The notes under the pieces are model-generated. The model was not told the DNA's origin. It saw only the letters and a program-made list of their open reading frames with translations, and did no database searches. From Bacteroides sp. CAG:443 (GTDB lineage: Bacteria > Bacteroidota > Bacteroidia > Bacteroidales > Bacteroidaceae), in NCBI GenBank assembly GCA_000432735.1, contig FR887775.1, forward strand, positions 32,786 through 96,785: a stretch of 64,000 nt of DNA, given 5' to 3'. The translations under genes and the position numbers were made by a program. Shown here one piece after another: positions 35,583 to 44,913 of this stretch. The first letter of the stretch is position 1, and each line of letters starts with the position of its first letter.

Positions 35583-37232
35583 ATGAGAAAAAAGATGATT
35601 AACCTTTCGGCATCATTATTGGGAGTCGTAGCTGTAACTGCAACATTATTCTCTTGCAGTAATCAACAACAAGAGTCTCCCCTGAAAGCCAAAGTAGAAG
35701 AGTATGCCCGTGTAGAATTAAAATCCGACCTTGTAAACAACCTGAATGACAAGGAAAAGGAATTAGTAAGAATATTCTTTCAGGTAGGAGAAATCACCGA
35801 CAATCTTTTCTGGAAGCAGACCTTTGGTGACAAGAGCCAGCTCGATACCATCACCGACAGCTATGCGAAAGAATTTGCCATGATTCAATATGGGGCGTGG
35901 GACCGTCTTGACAATAACAAACCATTCCTGGCTGGATATGGTGAAAAACCGGCAGTATGCAATTATTATCCACATGACATTACAGCAGAAGAGTTCGACG
36001 CATTCGAAGACGCTAACAAAAACTCATGGTACACCGTTATCCGAAGGAATGAAGATGGTTCTCTCAAAAGCGTCTGGTATCATGAAGCCTATGCCGAAGA
36101 AATAGGACACATCTGTACTTTATTGGAGAAAGCAGTGACATTGGCAGAAGATCCGGGCTTGAAGAACTACCTTGAAAAGCGTATCGAGGCATTTAAGACA
36201 GATGATTATCTGGAAAGCGACCTTGCATGGATGGACATGAAAGATAGCAAGATAGATTTCGTAACAGGTCCTATTGAAAGTTACGACGACAAGTTCCAGG
36301 AAACTAAAGCTTCGTACGAGTCGTTCATCCTATTGAAAGATGAAGCAAGAAGCAAAGACCTTGCTAAGTTCGTATCCATGCTTCCAGCTCTCCAGAAAGA
36401 GTTGCCTTGCGCACCAGAATACAAAACATTTGTTCCGGGTACGTCATCCGACCTGAATGTATATGATGCTGTGTACTATGCAGGCGACTGTAACGCCGGC
36501 AGTAAGACTATCGCGATTAATCTGCCGAACGATGAAAGAGTACACGCATTGAAAGGTACCCGCCGTTTGCAACTAAGAAACTCCATGAAAGCAAAATTTG
36601 ATAAAATTCTTATGCCTATCGGACAACTTATCGTAACCCCTGAACAGCAGAAATATCTTAATTTCGACGCATTCTTCTGGAATGTTACCTTCCATGAAGT
36701 TGCACATGGACTGGGTGTCAAGCAGACCATCAACACCAACGAAAGTGTGGATGCCGTGATGGGTACAGAAAAGACATCGTGGGAAGAGGCTAAAGCAGAT
36801 ATCTTAGGTCTGTTTATGGTAACCAAACTCATCGAAATGGGTGAAATTACAAATATTACGGCCGAAGACGCCATTACTACCTATATTGCAGGTATCTTGC
36901 GTTCCGTAAGATTTGGAGCTGCGTCATCTCATGGAAAAGCCAACATGATGTGCTTCAACTACATGGAGAAAGCTGGAGCATTTTCGCGTGATGCTAAAGA
37001 GCAGTATGTTATAGATTTCGAAAAAGCAAAAGAAGCTATGAACGGCTGGGCTGCACTAATCCTCCAGACACAAGGAGACGGTAATATAGAATTCGCAACG
37101 AAGTACAGAGCCGAAAACGGTGGAATCACTCCTGCCCTTCAGGCAGATCTTAACAAAATCAATGAAGCAGGCATACCACGTGATATTACATTTATCCAAG
37201 GTGTAGATGTCCTTTTAGGAGAAACCAAATAA
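35583..37232 (+). CDS. Dipeptidyl-peptidase III-like (M49) lipoprotein
   Basis: The 549-residue protein has a lipoprotein signal ending TLFSC (Cys25). A metallopeptidase core carries zinc motifs HEVAHGLG (HExxH) and EEAKADILGLF (EExxAD), the second matching the M49 signature. Classical DPP III has HELLGH (HExxxH), so the first motif is one residue shorter here. It would remove dipeptides or act as a related hydrolase at the cell envelope. The ATG at 35583 is chosen for the signal peptide, behind a -7-like TATCTTCG at about 35549. Confidence 0.75.
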   Translation: MRKKMINLSASLLGVVAVTATLFSCSNQQQESPLKAKVEEYARVELKSDLVNNLNDKEKELVRIFFQVGEITDNLFWKQTFGDKSQLDTITDSYAKEFAMIQYGAWDRLDNNKPFLAGYGEKPAVCNYYPHDITAEEFDAFEDANKNSWYTVIRRNEDGSLKSVWYHEAYAEEIGHICTLLEKAVTLAEDPGLKNYLEKRIEAFKTDDYLESDLAWMDMKDSKIDFVTGPIESYDDKFQETKASYESFILLKDEARSKDLAKFVSMLPALQKELPCAPEYKTFVPGTSSDLNVYDAVYYAGDCNAGSKTIAINLPNDERVHALKGTRRLQLRNSMKAKFDKILMPIGQLIVTPEQQKYLNFDAFFWNVTFHEVAHGLGVKQTINTNESVDAVMGTEKTSWEEAKADILGLFMVTKLIEMGEITNITAEDAITTYIAGILRSVRFGAASSHGKANMMCFNYMEKAGAFSRDAKEQYVIDFEKAKEAMNGWAALILQTQGDGNIEFATKYRAENGGITPALQADLNKINEAGIPRDITFIQGVDVLLGETK

Positions 37233-37377
37233 TCAGATAACTATTTCATACTTCATTCATGAAAAACTGTGTTCCAACGATCATCATGCAAAGGATCAGT
37301 TGAAGTATATTAAAAAAGCAGTGTTGCATTAGTTATAAGAGCCGCAGGTATTGCAATCAATCAGACTGGAATGTATA

Positions 37378-37464
37378 AAAGCAGTAGGCTGTTCACCATT
37401 GGTCTATCAGAATATGAAATACTCTATTATTCTGCCTAATGGGAACAGCCCCTGCTTTATTTTT
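37378..37464 (+). terminator. Long hairpin behind the M49-like gene
   Basis: AAAGCAG..GGCTGTTC.CCATT...CAGAATA pairs with TATTCTG...AATGGGAACAGCC..CTGCTTT across about 80 nt and ends in TTTATTTTT. It lies between convergent genes and could end transcription from both sides, mainly from the plus strand. Confidence 0.6.
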
Positions 37465-37506
37465 ATACAAATACGAAATATTTTGGTATATACACCCGCA
37501 ATTACA

Positions 37507-38478
37507 TCAAGCAGAGAATTGCCTTCTGATCAATTTCAAGCACCCCCAAAAAGGAGAAACCAAGTTTCCCCACAGATTATTTGCCAAGTATAATCCTTTC
37601 CCTGGTAGCCCGAATTGTCGTTTTTCCAAAGGCAATTCATCAGAAGTATGCAGGGTTCCAAACATGAAATCCCATAATGCCAGTCTGGATCCATAATTAC
37701 TATGACAAAATTTACCTTTCTTATCATGATGCATTTGATGCTGATAAGGACTCATAAAAACATGTTCAAGAAGTTTAGGGTATCGCAACGGCACATGAGA
37801 ATGACGCAGATTGGCACCCGCCACAAAAAATACAAAACTAAAGGCATTAACCCCTAAAATAGTAGCCCTCACCAATACTGTATTATTACAATAGTAGAAA
37901 ACGCCAGTTACCAGGACAAAAGCCAAAAATCCCTGAAGATTCTGCAAAATCATTTCTACCGGATGCATACGATAAAGCGTAAAAGGATTCATCGTATCGG
38001 CCGAATGATGCACTTTATGAAACTCCCATAAATATCTATTACGATGCAACAAATAATGTGTGACGTAAATGGAAAAATCCTTAACAAGAAAGAGAACTAT
38101 AGGATAAAGATACATCACAACATAAGCCGACAGATGTATGGATGGAGTTCCCAGCCACGATGTCATTTTCATGCTGAGTAAGTAAGCAAGCATATTTCCG
38201 CTTACTAAAAAAGGAATGACAAAAATAGCTTTACAGACTCCACATATCAAAAACAGACTATAATCCGTTTTTGCGGAACGACTCCACCAATATTCTTTCT
38301 TAAAAATTTCTCTTATACTATTTCTGAATGAGAATTTAAGAACATACATATACCATATACAAGCCAGTATCCCCGAAATAAGCAAATATACCCACGCAAT
38401 TCTTCTGCCCGGATCAAATAAATAGGAAACAGGTCCGACAATTCCTTCTCGAAAAAGATATTCTATACTTTCTACCAT
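37507..38478 (-). CDS. Fatty-acid-hydroxylase / sterol-desaturase-fold membrane enzyme
   Basis: The 323-residue membrane protein has four to five hydrophobic helices. It carries the di-iron His clusters of the family: HYLLHRN, HKVHHS and HQMHH, with further His in SHVPLRYPKLLEHVF. Members use iron and oxygen to hydroxylate or desaturate lipids. The ATG at 38478 is chosen because the longer frame starts with TTG. It is the last gene of the nine-gene operon, 11 bp behind the TonB receptor. An O2-dependent enzyme in an anaerobe's uptake operon is unexpected. Confidence 0.8.
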   Translation of the reverse strand: MVESIEYLFREGIVGPVSYLFDPGRRIAWVYLLISGILACIWYMYVLKFSFRNSIREIFKKEYWWSRSAKTDYSLFLICGVCKAIFVIPFLVSGNMLAYLLSMKMTSWLGTPSIHLSAYVVMYLYPIVLFLVKDFSIYVTHYLLHRNRYLWEFHKVHHSADTMNPFTLYRMHPVEMILQNLQGFLAFVLVTGVFYYCNNTVLVRATILGVNAFSFVFFVAGANLRHSHVPLRYPKLLEHVFMSPYQHQMHHDKKGKFCHSNYGSRLALWDFMFGTLHTSDELPLEKRQFGLPGKGLYLANNLWGNLVSPFWGCLKLIRRQFSA

Positions 38479-38489
38479 ATTCAAACGAT

Positions 38490-40772
38490 TTACAAATGAA
38501 ACATTACTGTTCCCATAAAATTAAAAGGAGCAGACGGAATGATACCTGGTCCCGGATAACCGGATGCCCTTCTTGTCATATAAATACTGTTGTTGATATT
38601 TTGGAATGATAATACCAAGTCTATATATTTATTTAATCGATAATCCAAATTCAGATCAACAACACAATATCCCGGTATGGCACCATAAATACCATAGACT
38701 GCATCATTCGGATCCATTGGCTCATTAGCTGCATCCGTAAACTGAAAGGAAGTAAAACCGGCCTGCAAAGCCATAGAAATCCTTTTGTATTGTGCAGTAA
38801 GTCCTCCCTTCAGATTATACAAAGGAACAAACTCCATCTTATTGCCTTCAATATTATAACCAGCTTTACTTTTTAAGTATCTGGAACCCGTAATCGCCCA
38901 GTTAGCAAAAATATTTATCTTTAAATCCGAGCAATTCAGCAGATCCGTCAAGTGCTGCAAGTCGTAATTACACATGCCTTCCACCCCGTAACTGATTCCG
39001 TTTCCAATATTATCCCTATATCTCTGATAAGTCCCCTTGACAGCCGGATTTTCTCTGAAAAATTCTCCTATCCGGTTCCCATAATATAAGAAAAACAGAC
39101 TGACATCATAAGTCAGTAATGTACTGCCTCGTGAACGGATACCTACGTCCGAAGAAAATCCTGTTTCATCTTTCAAGTCTGGATTTACCTCCAGTGCAGG
39201 AGATATGGTACGCATGTCATTGAATGTTATGGCGCGATAGTTTCGGGTAACATTTGCATACACCTCCGACTGAGTTGCTTTATACGACAGTGCCATTCCA
39301 GCTAAGCATATCCGTCTGGAATTAGTCTTATTGTCTATCAGTATGTCTTCCGTCATAGGATAACCTTCCGTCGCATAATCAATACCGTAATAGCTTCTTT
39401 TCCCTCTGATACCTGTCTGGATGTATTCCATTCGTACACCAGGGACGATACTCCACTTTTCATTCAACCTCAAATTGACTTCAGAGAAAAGGGCAAAATT
39501 CAGATTAGGAAGTCTGTACGATGAACGATACGGAATCTTATTCTGCCGGAAATGACTTCCCGACAAAACAGGCTCCACCAACGTAAAGTCCGCATCAGTA
39601 CCTGTTGTACCTGCTCCCTGATGACTCAGATTATTGGCTTGAAAATATTTAAACCCAACAGCCCATGAAGAAGGAACAGATGTCGTTCCCAAATTAAATC
39701 TTTTCAAAAATCCGATCTCTGCACTCCAGTTTCTGAAGGTTCCTTTTTGTAAATCTCTTTCTGTATTTCCCGGATCCGGAGTACCAACCCGTTTGTCCCG
39801 ATAGCCTAAAGCAAAACGATCGGCATACAATCCCGTCATTTTTACATCCAGATCAGCACGCAGTTCAGGCATATTTCGGTGATAGGACAAAGAAATGATA
39901 TTCCAGTCTATCAAAAACCAGTTTCGGCTTCTATTACTTTGTTTCGGATTCTCAAGAAACATCACATCTGTCAATCCCCCCGGCTGATGTTCCAGATAAT
40001 GATATTTCAACCAATCGATTCCCCAAAGATCATTTTCTCCTGACTGATATCTTAACTGTGCCAGCACGTTATAACTTTTATAATCGGAATTTTCCCGATA
40101 TCCATCTCCTCGTTTTAGAAGTGCAGACAGATAATAAGAGAATTTACCGATTGTTCCCGATATTCTGGAATAACTTCCCAAAAAGCCATAGCTCCCAGCT
40201 GAAAAATGTTGCCGGATATCTATTTTTTTATCGGCTGGAGGAGTAGCTAACTTAAAATTAATCATTCCTCCGAACTGTGAACCATACTGCAAGGCAGAAG
40301 CCCCTCTCAGTACTTGTATCTCTTTTATATCATCGGCATTGGGGGTATAATAACTCTCCGGATAACCTAAGGGATCAGCGCTGATATCATAACCGTTCTG
40401 CCGAATGTTAAAGTTAGCCGAACGATTCGGATTCAATCCTCGGGAGCCGATATTCAACTGTAAGCCTCCGTCGCTCCCTTCGTGAATCACGATACCCGAT
40501 ACATTCCGAAACATCTGTCGGGTATTATTTGCTGCCTTGTTCAACAACATATTTTCCAAGAGAGAAACCGTACTCTTTTTCCCTGCAAAAATCATAGTAC
40601 CTTCCACATCACGCATGAAACGAGGTTTAGCTGCCGTATTTTCCTTATTACTGTAAATATATACTTCATCCAGCACTATTTCCTTATTTTCCATACAACT
40701 GTCTGGGAGCAATTGCGCATAGACACCTGCCGGCAAAAATGTAAACAGACATATACTAAGATAAGTTTTCAT
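38490..40772 (-). CDS. TonB-dependent receptor of the uptake operon
   Basis: The 760-residue receptor has a signal peptide (MKTYLSICLFTFLPAGVYAQ), then a plug with IVLDEVYIYSN, NVSGIVIHEGSDGGLQLNIG and EIQVLRGASALQYGSQFGGMINF. A large barrel ends FNFMGTVMFHL. Plug and size resemble FecA-type ferric-chelate receptors. Its GTG/ATG start overlaps the end of the imelysin gene (stop 40776-40778), so they are coupled; the ATG at 40772 is preferred. Two outer-membrane importers (this and SusC) in one operon suggest two forms of one nutrient, or sequential import. Confidence 0.85.
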   Translation of the reverse strand: MKTYLSICLFTFLPAGVYAQLLPDSCMENKEIVLDEVYIYSNKENTAAKPRFMRDVEGTMIFAGKKSTVSLLENMLLNKAANNTRQMFRNVSGIVIHEGSDGGLQLNIGSRGLNPNRSANFNIRQNGYDISADPLGYPESYYTPNADDIKEIQVLRGASALQYGSQFGGMINFKLATPPADKKIDIRQHFSAGSYGFLGSYSRISGTIGKFSYYLSALLKRGDGYRENSDYKSYNVLAQLRYQSGENDLWGIDWLKYHYLEHQPGGLTDVMFLENPKQSNRSRNWFLIDWNIISLSYHRNMPELRADLDVKMTGLYADRFALGYRDKRVGTPDPGNTERDLQKGTFRNWSAEIGFLKRFNLGTTSVPSSWAVGFKYFQANNLSHQGAGTTGTDADFTLVEPVLSGSHFRQNKIPYRSSYRLPNLNFALFSEVNLRLNEKWSIVPGVRMEYIQTGIRGKRSYYGIDYATEGYPMTEDILIDNKTNSRRICLAGMALSYKATQSEVYANVTRNYRAITFNDMRTISPALEVNPDLKDETGFSSDVGIRSRGSTLLTYDVSLFFLYYGNRIGEFFRENPAVKGTYQRYRDNIGNGISYGVEGMCNYDLQHLTDLLNCSDLKINIFANWAITGSRYLKSKAGYNIEGNKMEFVPLYNLKGGLTAQYKRISMALQAGFTSFQFTDAANEPMDPNDAVYGIYGAIPGYCVVDLNLDYRLNKYIDLVLSFQNINNSIYMTRRASGYPGPGIIPSAPFNFMGTVMFHL

Positions 40773-40775
40773 CAC

Positions 40776-41948
40776 TTAATCTCCCTCCTCTCCGTCGGTA
40801 TACGTAACCGTCAGATTTAATTCAACAATAAGCTTGGCTTTTAACAAACCTACCACTTTCTGCAACTCTCCATAAATTTCTTTCAAACGCTCCATTCCGT
40901 CAGGAGTATTTACCAATACGGCTATATCATCATGATTCAGATTTCCAGTTTCGCCTTCAAGCACATCCAAGGTTTTCCCAAACAGATTGATTAGTCCGTT
41001 GTCCCCTTTTCCTGAAACAGCCAACTGTTCCTCCATAAAACGTCTAAAACTATTTGCCGGCAATGGCATCGATTCATTATAAGGCACACCATTATAAAAG
41101 TTCTTCAACGCCAAGATACTTCTGTGAAGAAGCTGAGTAGACAAACCTTTTCCGCAATAATAACCTTCTACCGCTTGAGGAGCCGGTTTTTTCTGTACGA
41201 TAGCTGCTCCATATATACCAATCGGAATACCTACTTTTAGGGTACGTATATATACCTCATATTGCTTCATCAGTGTATTAATCAATACACAAAGACTTCC
41301 TCGTGCCGAAAAGTCATTGTTGGAAACAAAAGCATTTTCATTTTCAACATAATAGCTTTCAGCTGCTTTCGCATAATGATTGATGACTTCACACACCGTG
41401 CATATATATTGAATACAAGCAGCATCCATTGGTATCTCTCCGCTATACAGCATATAATCCAATGCTGCAAACCCTGTGGCATTAGGCTGATTTAATCCTT
41501 CTTCCAGTTCTTGAATGATCTCACTGGAGGAAAATCGGCTGTTTTCAATAGCCGATTTAACCAACGTCTTATTTACTTGTGATGTCCCAGCCAGTTCATA
41601 TACCCCGCTTACGCCACTATGGAAAATTGCATGATCAAAAATAATGACATCCTGAAGGCTTAGGAACGCTTCCTTGTATAACTCTTTCAGATGCCCTATA
41701 GCAGCCTCCCGTTCCGCACCCTCTTCTGTATCTTTCAGAGCATAGGCAGCCTGAAGCATTTCTTTTGTTTTCAGTTGATAGTTTGAGAACGCCGGAATAA
41801 TCTGTCTTTTATACCAGAAAGACAAGTAAGTAGCATCAATGGTCCTCTTTTCCGAAACACCTTTTATCGGAGTATATACACATCCCGCCAGTATCAGCAA
41901 CGCCCCGACAGAAATACATAATATCTGCTTATAAAATCTGTTATTCAT
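40776..41948 (-). CDS. Imelysin-family lipoprotein
   Basis: The 390-residue protein has a lipoprotein signal ending LILAGC (Cys23) and an imelysin-type all-helical pattern (LSFWYKRQIIPAFSNYQLKTKEML, SLQDVIIFDHAIFHSGVSG, NATGFAALDYMLYSG, WY-containing helices). In iron-regulated imelysins (M75) the conserved GxHxxE motif sits where GFAALDY is found here, so the motif is changed. The family acts in iron uptake in several bacteria. It overlaps the DUF4856 gene by 4 bp and abuts the TonB receptor gene. Confidence 0.75.
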   Translation of the reverse strand: MNNRFYKQILCISVGALLILAGCVYTPIKGVSEKRTIDATYLSFWYKRQIIPAFSNYQLKTKEMLQAAYALKDTEEGAEREAAIGHLKELYKEAFLSLQDVIIFDHAIFHSGVSGVYELAGTSQVNKTLVKSAIENSRFSSSEIIQELEEGLNQPNATGFAALDYMLYSGEIPMDAACIQYICTVCEVINHYAKAAESYYVENENAFVSNNDFSARGSLCVLINTLMKQYEVYIRTLKVGIPIGIYGAAIVQKKPAPQAVEGYYCGKGLSTQLLHRSILALKNFYNGVPYNESMPLPANSFRRFMEEQLAVSGKGDNGLINLFGKTLDVLEGETGNLNHDDIAVLVNTPDGMERLKEIYGELQKVVGLLKAKLIVELNLTVTYTDGEEGD

Positions 41949-43081
41949 AAATTATAATATGCCTTAAGTTTCTTGTTTACATCAATAATAGATCCAGTCT
42001 GATTCCCTTCTATTCGTTCTTTGTCCCAAATACCTTTTTCTCCATAAGTCAATTCGTCATATAATTCTTTTGCCTGATCCATAGTCATGAAATACTCTCC
42101 CTTTTCATTCTTTACGAAAGGCAAAGCGAGTATGAATCCCAATGCCTCACCCATATTATGGAAATACTGTTCATTCAACTCCTTTCCACTTTTCTGACGT
42201 AAGATTTTGGAACTTTCATTCAAATAATACATCGTACGGAGTACCAACATTTTGGAAAGCAATTTCCGAATTTCCGCTACCTGCTTTTTCATTTCTTCAG
42301 GATGACTGTCTACGACGGCCTTTCTCCCAGCCCGAAATGCATGATAGACTGCTACATTTATATTCTCCAAACCTTTCATACCCACCGACTCTTTTTCAAT
42401 ATAATTGGCAAGAAACAATGGAGAAATACGGTCCGGATCTGCATTTATACTACCAATATATCCCCAAGCAATATCCCAGTAATATTCCATTTCCGTACAG
42501 TTTTTACCCTTCACAACAGTCTGATTGTCGGCCGTAAGAGATTTCATCAGGAAATAATCGATATTCGACACTTGCAAAGCCCCTATCATCATTTTCTGGA
42601 TCACCTGCCCTAGCTCTACTCCCTTTTCGTTGACTAAACGCTGTTCATCATTGCTTACTTGAACAATACCTATTTTACCTTCACGAGCAAAGGTACCTGC
42701 AAAAGCACTTTTGGAAGCCTCTGTTATTTCATCAAGAAAATTTTCCAAGATATTCCGAACCTTTTCCTGCTCCTTAAAACCAACAGCAATATGGGAAGCC
42801 AGTTCATTCCGATAATCCCTCCTCTTTCCTTCAAGATTTGTCAGGACCTTGGCATTAATTCCATTGTTGAAATTTCTAAAATCAAGAAGGACCTTTTTGG
42901 ACTCCCCTATATCTACACTGGATATACCATTTCTGAAAAACCTGTAGTCGGTACTATAAGTATCAGAAGAAATTATCCCATCAGAAGCCTTGTCCTCTCT
43001 TTTTATTTCCTGTTTACTACAACTTGAGCCACCCAAAAGTACACAAGCAGCCCACGCCAATCCGATAAATTTTCCTTTCAT
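41945..43081 (-). CDS. DUF4856 lipoprotein
   Basis: The 378-residue protein has a lipoprotein signal ending LLGGSSC (Cys21) and the DUF4856 start pattern YSTDYRFFRNGISSVDIGES, followed by an all-helical region (WDIAWGYIGSINADPDR, HNMGEALGFILALPF). DUF4856 proteins are often encoded next to imelysins in Bacteroidetes and show distant similarity to them, so they are thought to act together in metal handling. No residue-level function is known. It lies between the unknown lipoprotein (41 bp) and imelysin (4-bp overlap). Confidence 0.75.
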   Translation of the reverse strand: MKGKFIGLAWAACVLLGGSSCSKQEIKREDKASDGIISSDTYSTDYRFFRNGISSVDIGESKKVLLDFRNFNNGINAKVLTNLEGKRRDYRNELASHIAVGFKEQEKVRNILENFLDEITEASKSAFAGTFAREGKIGIVQVSNDEQRLVNEKGVELGQVIQKMMIGALQVSNIDYFLMKSLTADNQTVVKGKNCTEMEYYWDIAWGYIGSINADPDRISPLFLANYIEKESVGMKGLENINVAVYHAFRAGRKAVVDSHPEEMKKQVAEIRKLLSKMLVLRTMYYLNESSKILRQKSGKELNEQYFHNMGEALGFILALPFVKNEKGEYFMTMDQAKELYDELTYGEKGIWDKERIEGNQTGSIIDVNKKLKAYYNL

Positions 43082-43121
43082 TGTTAGTCTATTTTAGTTT
43101 TTGTATGATTTATATTTCTCC

Positions 43122-43778
43122 TTATGGAAGATACATCGCTTGAGAATATACATTATAATTTTTTCCTATTTCAGAAATATGAAACGACTCCAAGGTTCTG
43201 CTGTAACGATGACTTAAGTCAGGAAGACTTTCCATGCCGTCCTGCGTTTCGGTACTCATGGTCACACTCATGTCGAAATGGGCATAAGGACTATAAAATA
43301 CAGCAAAATAAACGGGATCGCCAGATTGTTTTGTAATTGACACAGGCTCTACATCCGAGAAATAAGGCTTAAAACGATTCCTTTTATCTCTTTCTATGAC
43401 ATTATGACCATCCATTATCGTATCAATTTTCAGTTCATTATTCTCATCTAAATATTGTAAAATTACCACCGAAAGATTCTGTTTATCAAAGCTTCCATAA
43501 TAATTGGCCATTACGTCTATAGATAGCGAAACCTGATATTTTTCACGATAGCCTCCCAAGGGTATTTCTTCACTACGATTGAATCCAAGCTCCCCCACCT
43601 CTTTAGGAAAACAATTAAAAGGAACTCCGGGCTCATGAGGTACCTGTTCCGCTGGTTTAAGTTCTATGAATTTTGAGAAATCTTCTGTCAGACTTTCCGT
43701 ATTTTCTCTGGAACAAGAAGCCGAAAGTACAGACATATATACAGCATAAGCTATCATATAAAACACATGTCTATTCAT
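43122..43778 (-). CDS. Unrecognised lipoprotein of the uptake operon
   Basis: The 218-residue protein has a lipoprotein signal ending SVLSASC. The mature part is rich in beta strands (YQVSLSIDVMANYYGSF, LSVVILQYLDENNELKIDTI, PVYFAVFYSPYAHFDMSVTM). I do not recognise the family. In similar loci this position often holds a beta-sandwich ligand-binding lipoprotein, and this one may bind the imported ligand at the surface (inference). The ATG at 43778 is chosen for the signal; the longer frame begins at 43796. Confidence 0.6.
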   Translation of the reverse strand: MNRHVFYMIAYAVYMSVLSASCSRENTESLTEDFSKFIELKPAEQVPHEPGVPFNCFPKEVGELGFNRSEEIPLGGYREKYQVSLSIDVMANYYGSFDKQNLSVVILQYLDENNELKIDTIMDGHNVIERDKRNRFKPYFSDVEPVSITKQSGDPVYFAVFYSPYAHFDMSVTMSTETQDGMESLPDLSHRYSRTLESFHISEIGKNYNVYSQAMYLP

Positions 43779-43796
43779 AATATCTATTTTTGACAA

Positions 43797-44900
43797 TTAG
43801 TGATTTTTTTCAACAAAAGTGATGTAGGCGGTATATATCCCGCTCGTACTCTTCCACTCCTTCTTATCCGTTGAGCGGACAAACTCTGTAAAGATTACAT
43901 CTTCATTAAACTTAAATCCCGGACGAAATTCAATGCCAGATTCTGTAGCAATATATCCGGACCCCAATCCGGTATAATAAGTACTTCCATCATATCCATG
44001 AACAGTCCGGTTAGGTTGTTCGTTCTTCAAGAATAATTCATATTGCATCCGGTCATATCGAGCTACTTTCCGATGCGATTGCAAGTCTTTGGAAAATGAA
44101 GAAGACAATCTGTATTGCATCATCTGCTGCCCGAAATCGAAAGTTGTTTCATACGCTACCTGTTGCGTTGCAGTTAATACAATTCTTAAAATGCAGTTTC
44201 TGTCTTCCTTCAGATTCTGCCTCAAATCCTTGAAAGAACGTGTTCTGAACACTTCTTTTTCATTGATTATTTTTTTCATCCGATCTTTCCAATGTTCTTC
44301 CGGTATATCCAATGGAGTCAGTTCTATGAATTCTTTGTCCGTTTCATTGTAGTTCATTGTCGTCAGTACGATACGCTGGGGTGAAACAACGACTGGCAAA
44401 AACTTATTAGTTGCATTTACCTGATAAGGATACAATTCTTCCAGCATCGTATTCGTACGGAAAAACAACGTTAAGCCATCAGAAATAGTAATACCATACT
44501 GAGCCTGACTAATCTCCGTCTGATACACCGGAGTATAATGACTTTTTACATCCGTAGGTGCATAAGCGATATCTGTTAGGACATCCATCTCTCCTCCTTC
44601 CTTGAATTTCAGAAAGAGATTATAACCACCAACCCCCATTCGACGTTGCAGATATACATCTGTAAGAGAATAAACTTCAGTCTTATAATTTTCAGTGATA
44701 TCCGTATTCAAGCGAGTATTGATACTAGGGAAATAGGTCATCTTCCATCCATTGGGTGCACCACAAAGAACAGTCTTCAGTTCATCAATAGCCTTATTTT
44801 CTCTGCTTGTTACCGAGAGTCCATCCCAATCGGCTTCTTTTCTACACGCCGTAAACAAAACCAGTGACACAACTGTCAGTATAAATTTATATTTTATCAT
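43797..44900 (-). CDS. DUF4302 lipoprotein
   Basis: The 367-residue protein has a lipoprotein signal (MIKYKFILTVVSLVLFTAC) and the DUF4302 pattern: ELKTVLCGAPNGWKMTYFP, YNLFLKFKEGGEMDVLTD and DGLTLFFRTNTMLEELYP. DUF4302 genes are found beside SusC/SusD and Mx1 metallopeptidase genes in Bacteroidetes; the function is unknown, and surface exposure is likely. The ATG at 44900 is chosen for the signal peptide and leaves 13 bp after the Mx1-like gene. Confidence 0.8.
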   Translation of the reverse strand: MIKYKFILTVVSLVLFTACRKEADWDGLSVTSRENKAIDELKTVLCGAPNGWKMTYFPSINTRLNTDITENYKTEVYSLTDVYLQRRMGVGGYNLFLKFKEGGEMDVLTDIAYAPTDVKSHYTPVYQTEISQAQYGITISDGLTLFFRTNTMLEELYPYQVNATNKFLPVVVSPQRIVLTTMNYNETDKEFIELTPLDIPEEHWKDRMKKIINEKEVFRTRSFKDLRQNLKEDRNCILRIVLTATQQVAYETTFDFGQQMMQYRLSSSFSKDLQSHRKVARYDRMQYELFLKNEQPNRTVHGYDGSTYYTGLGSGYIATESGIEFRPGFKFNEDVIFTEFVRSTDKKEWKSTSGIYTAYITFVEKNH

Positions 44901-44913
44901 TATCAAAAATAAG

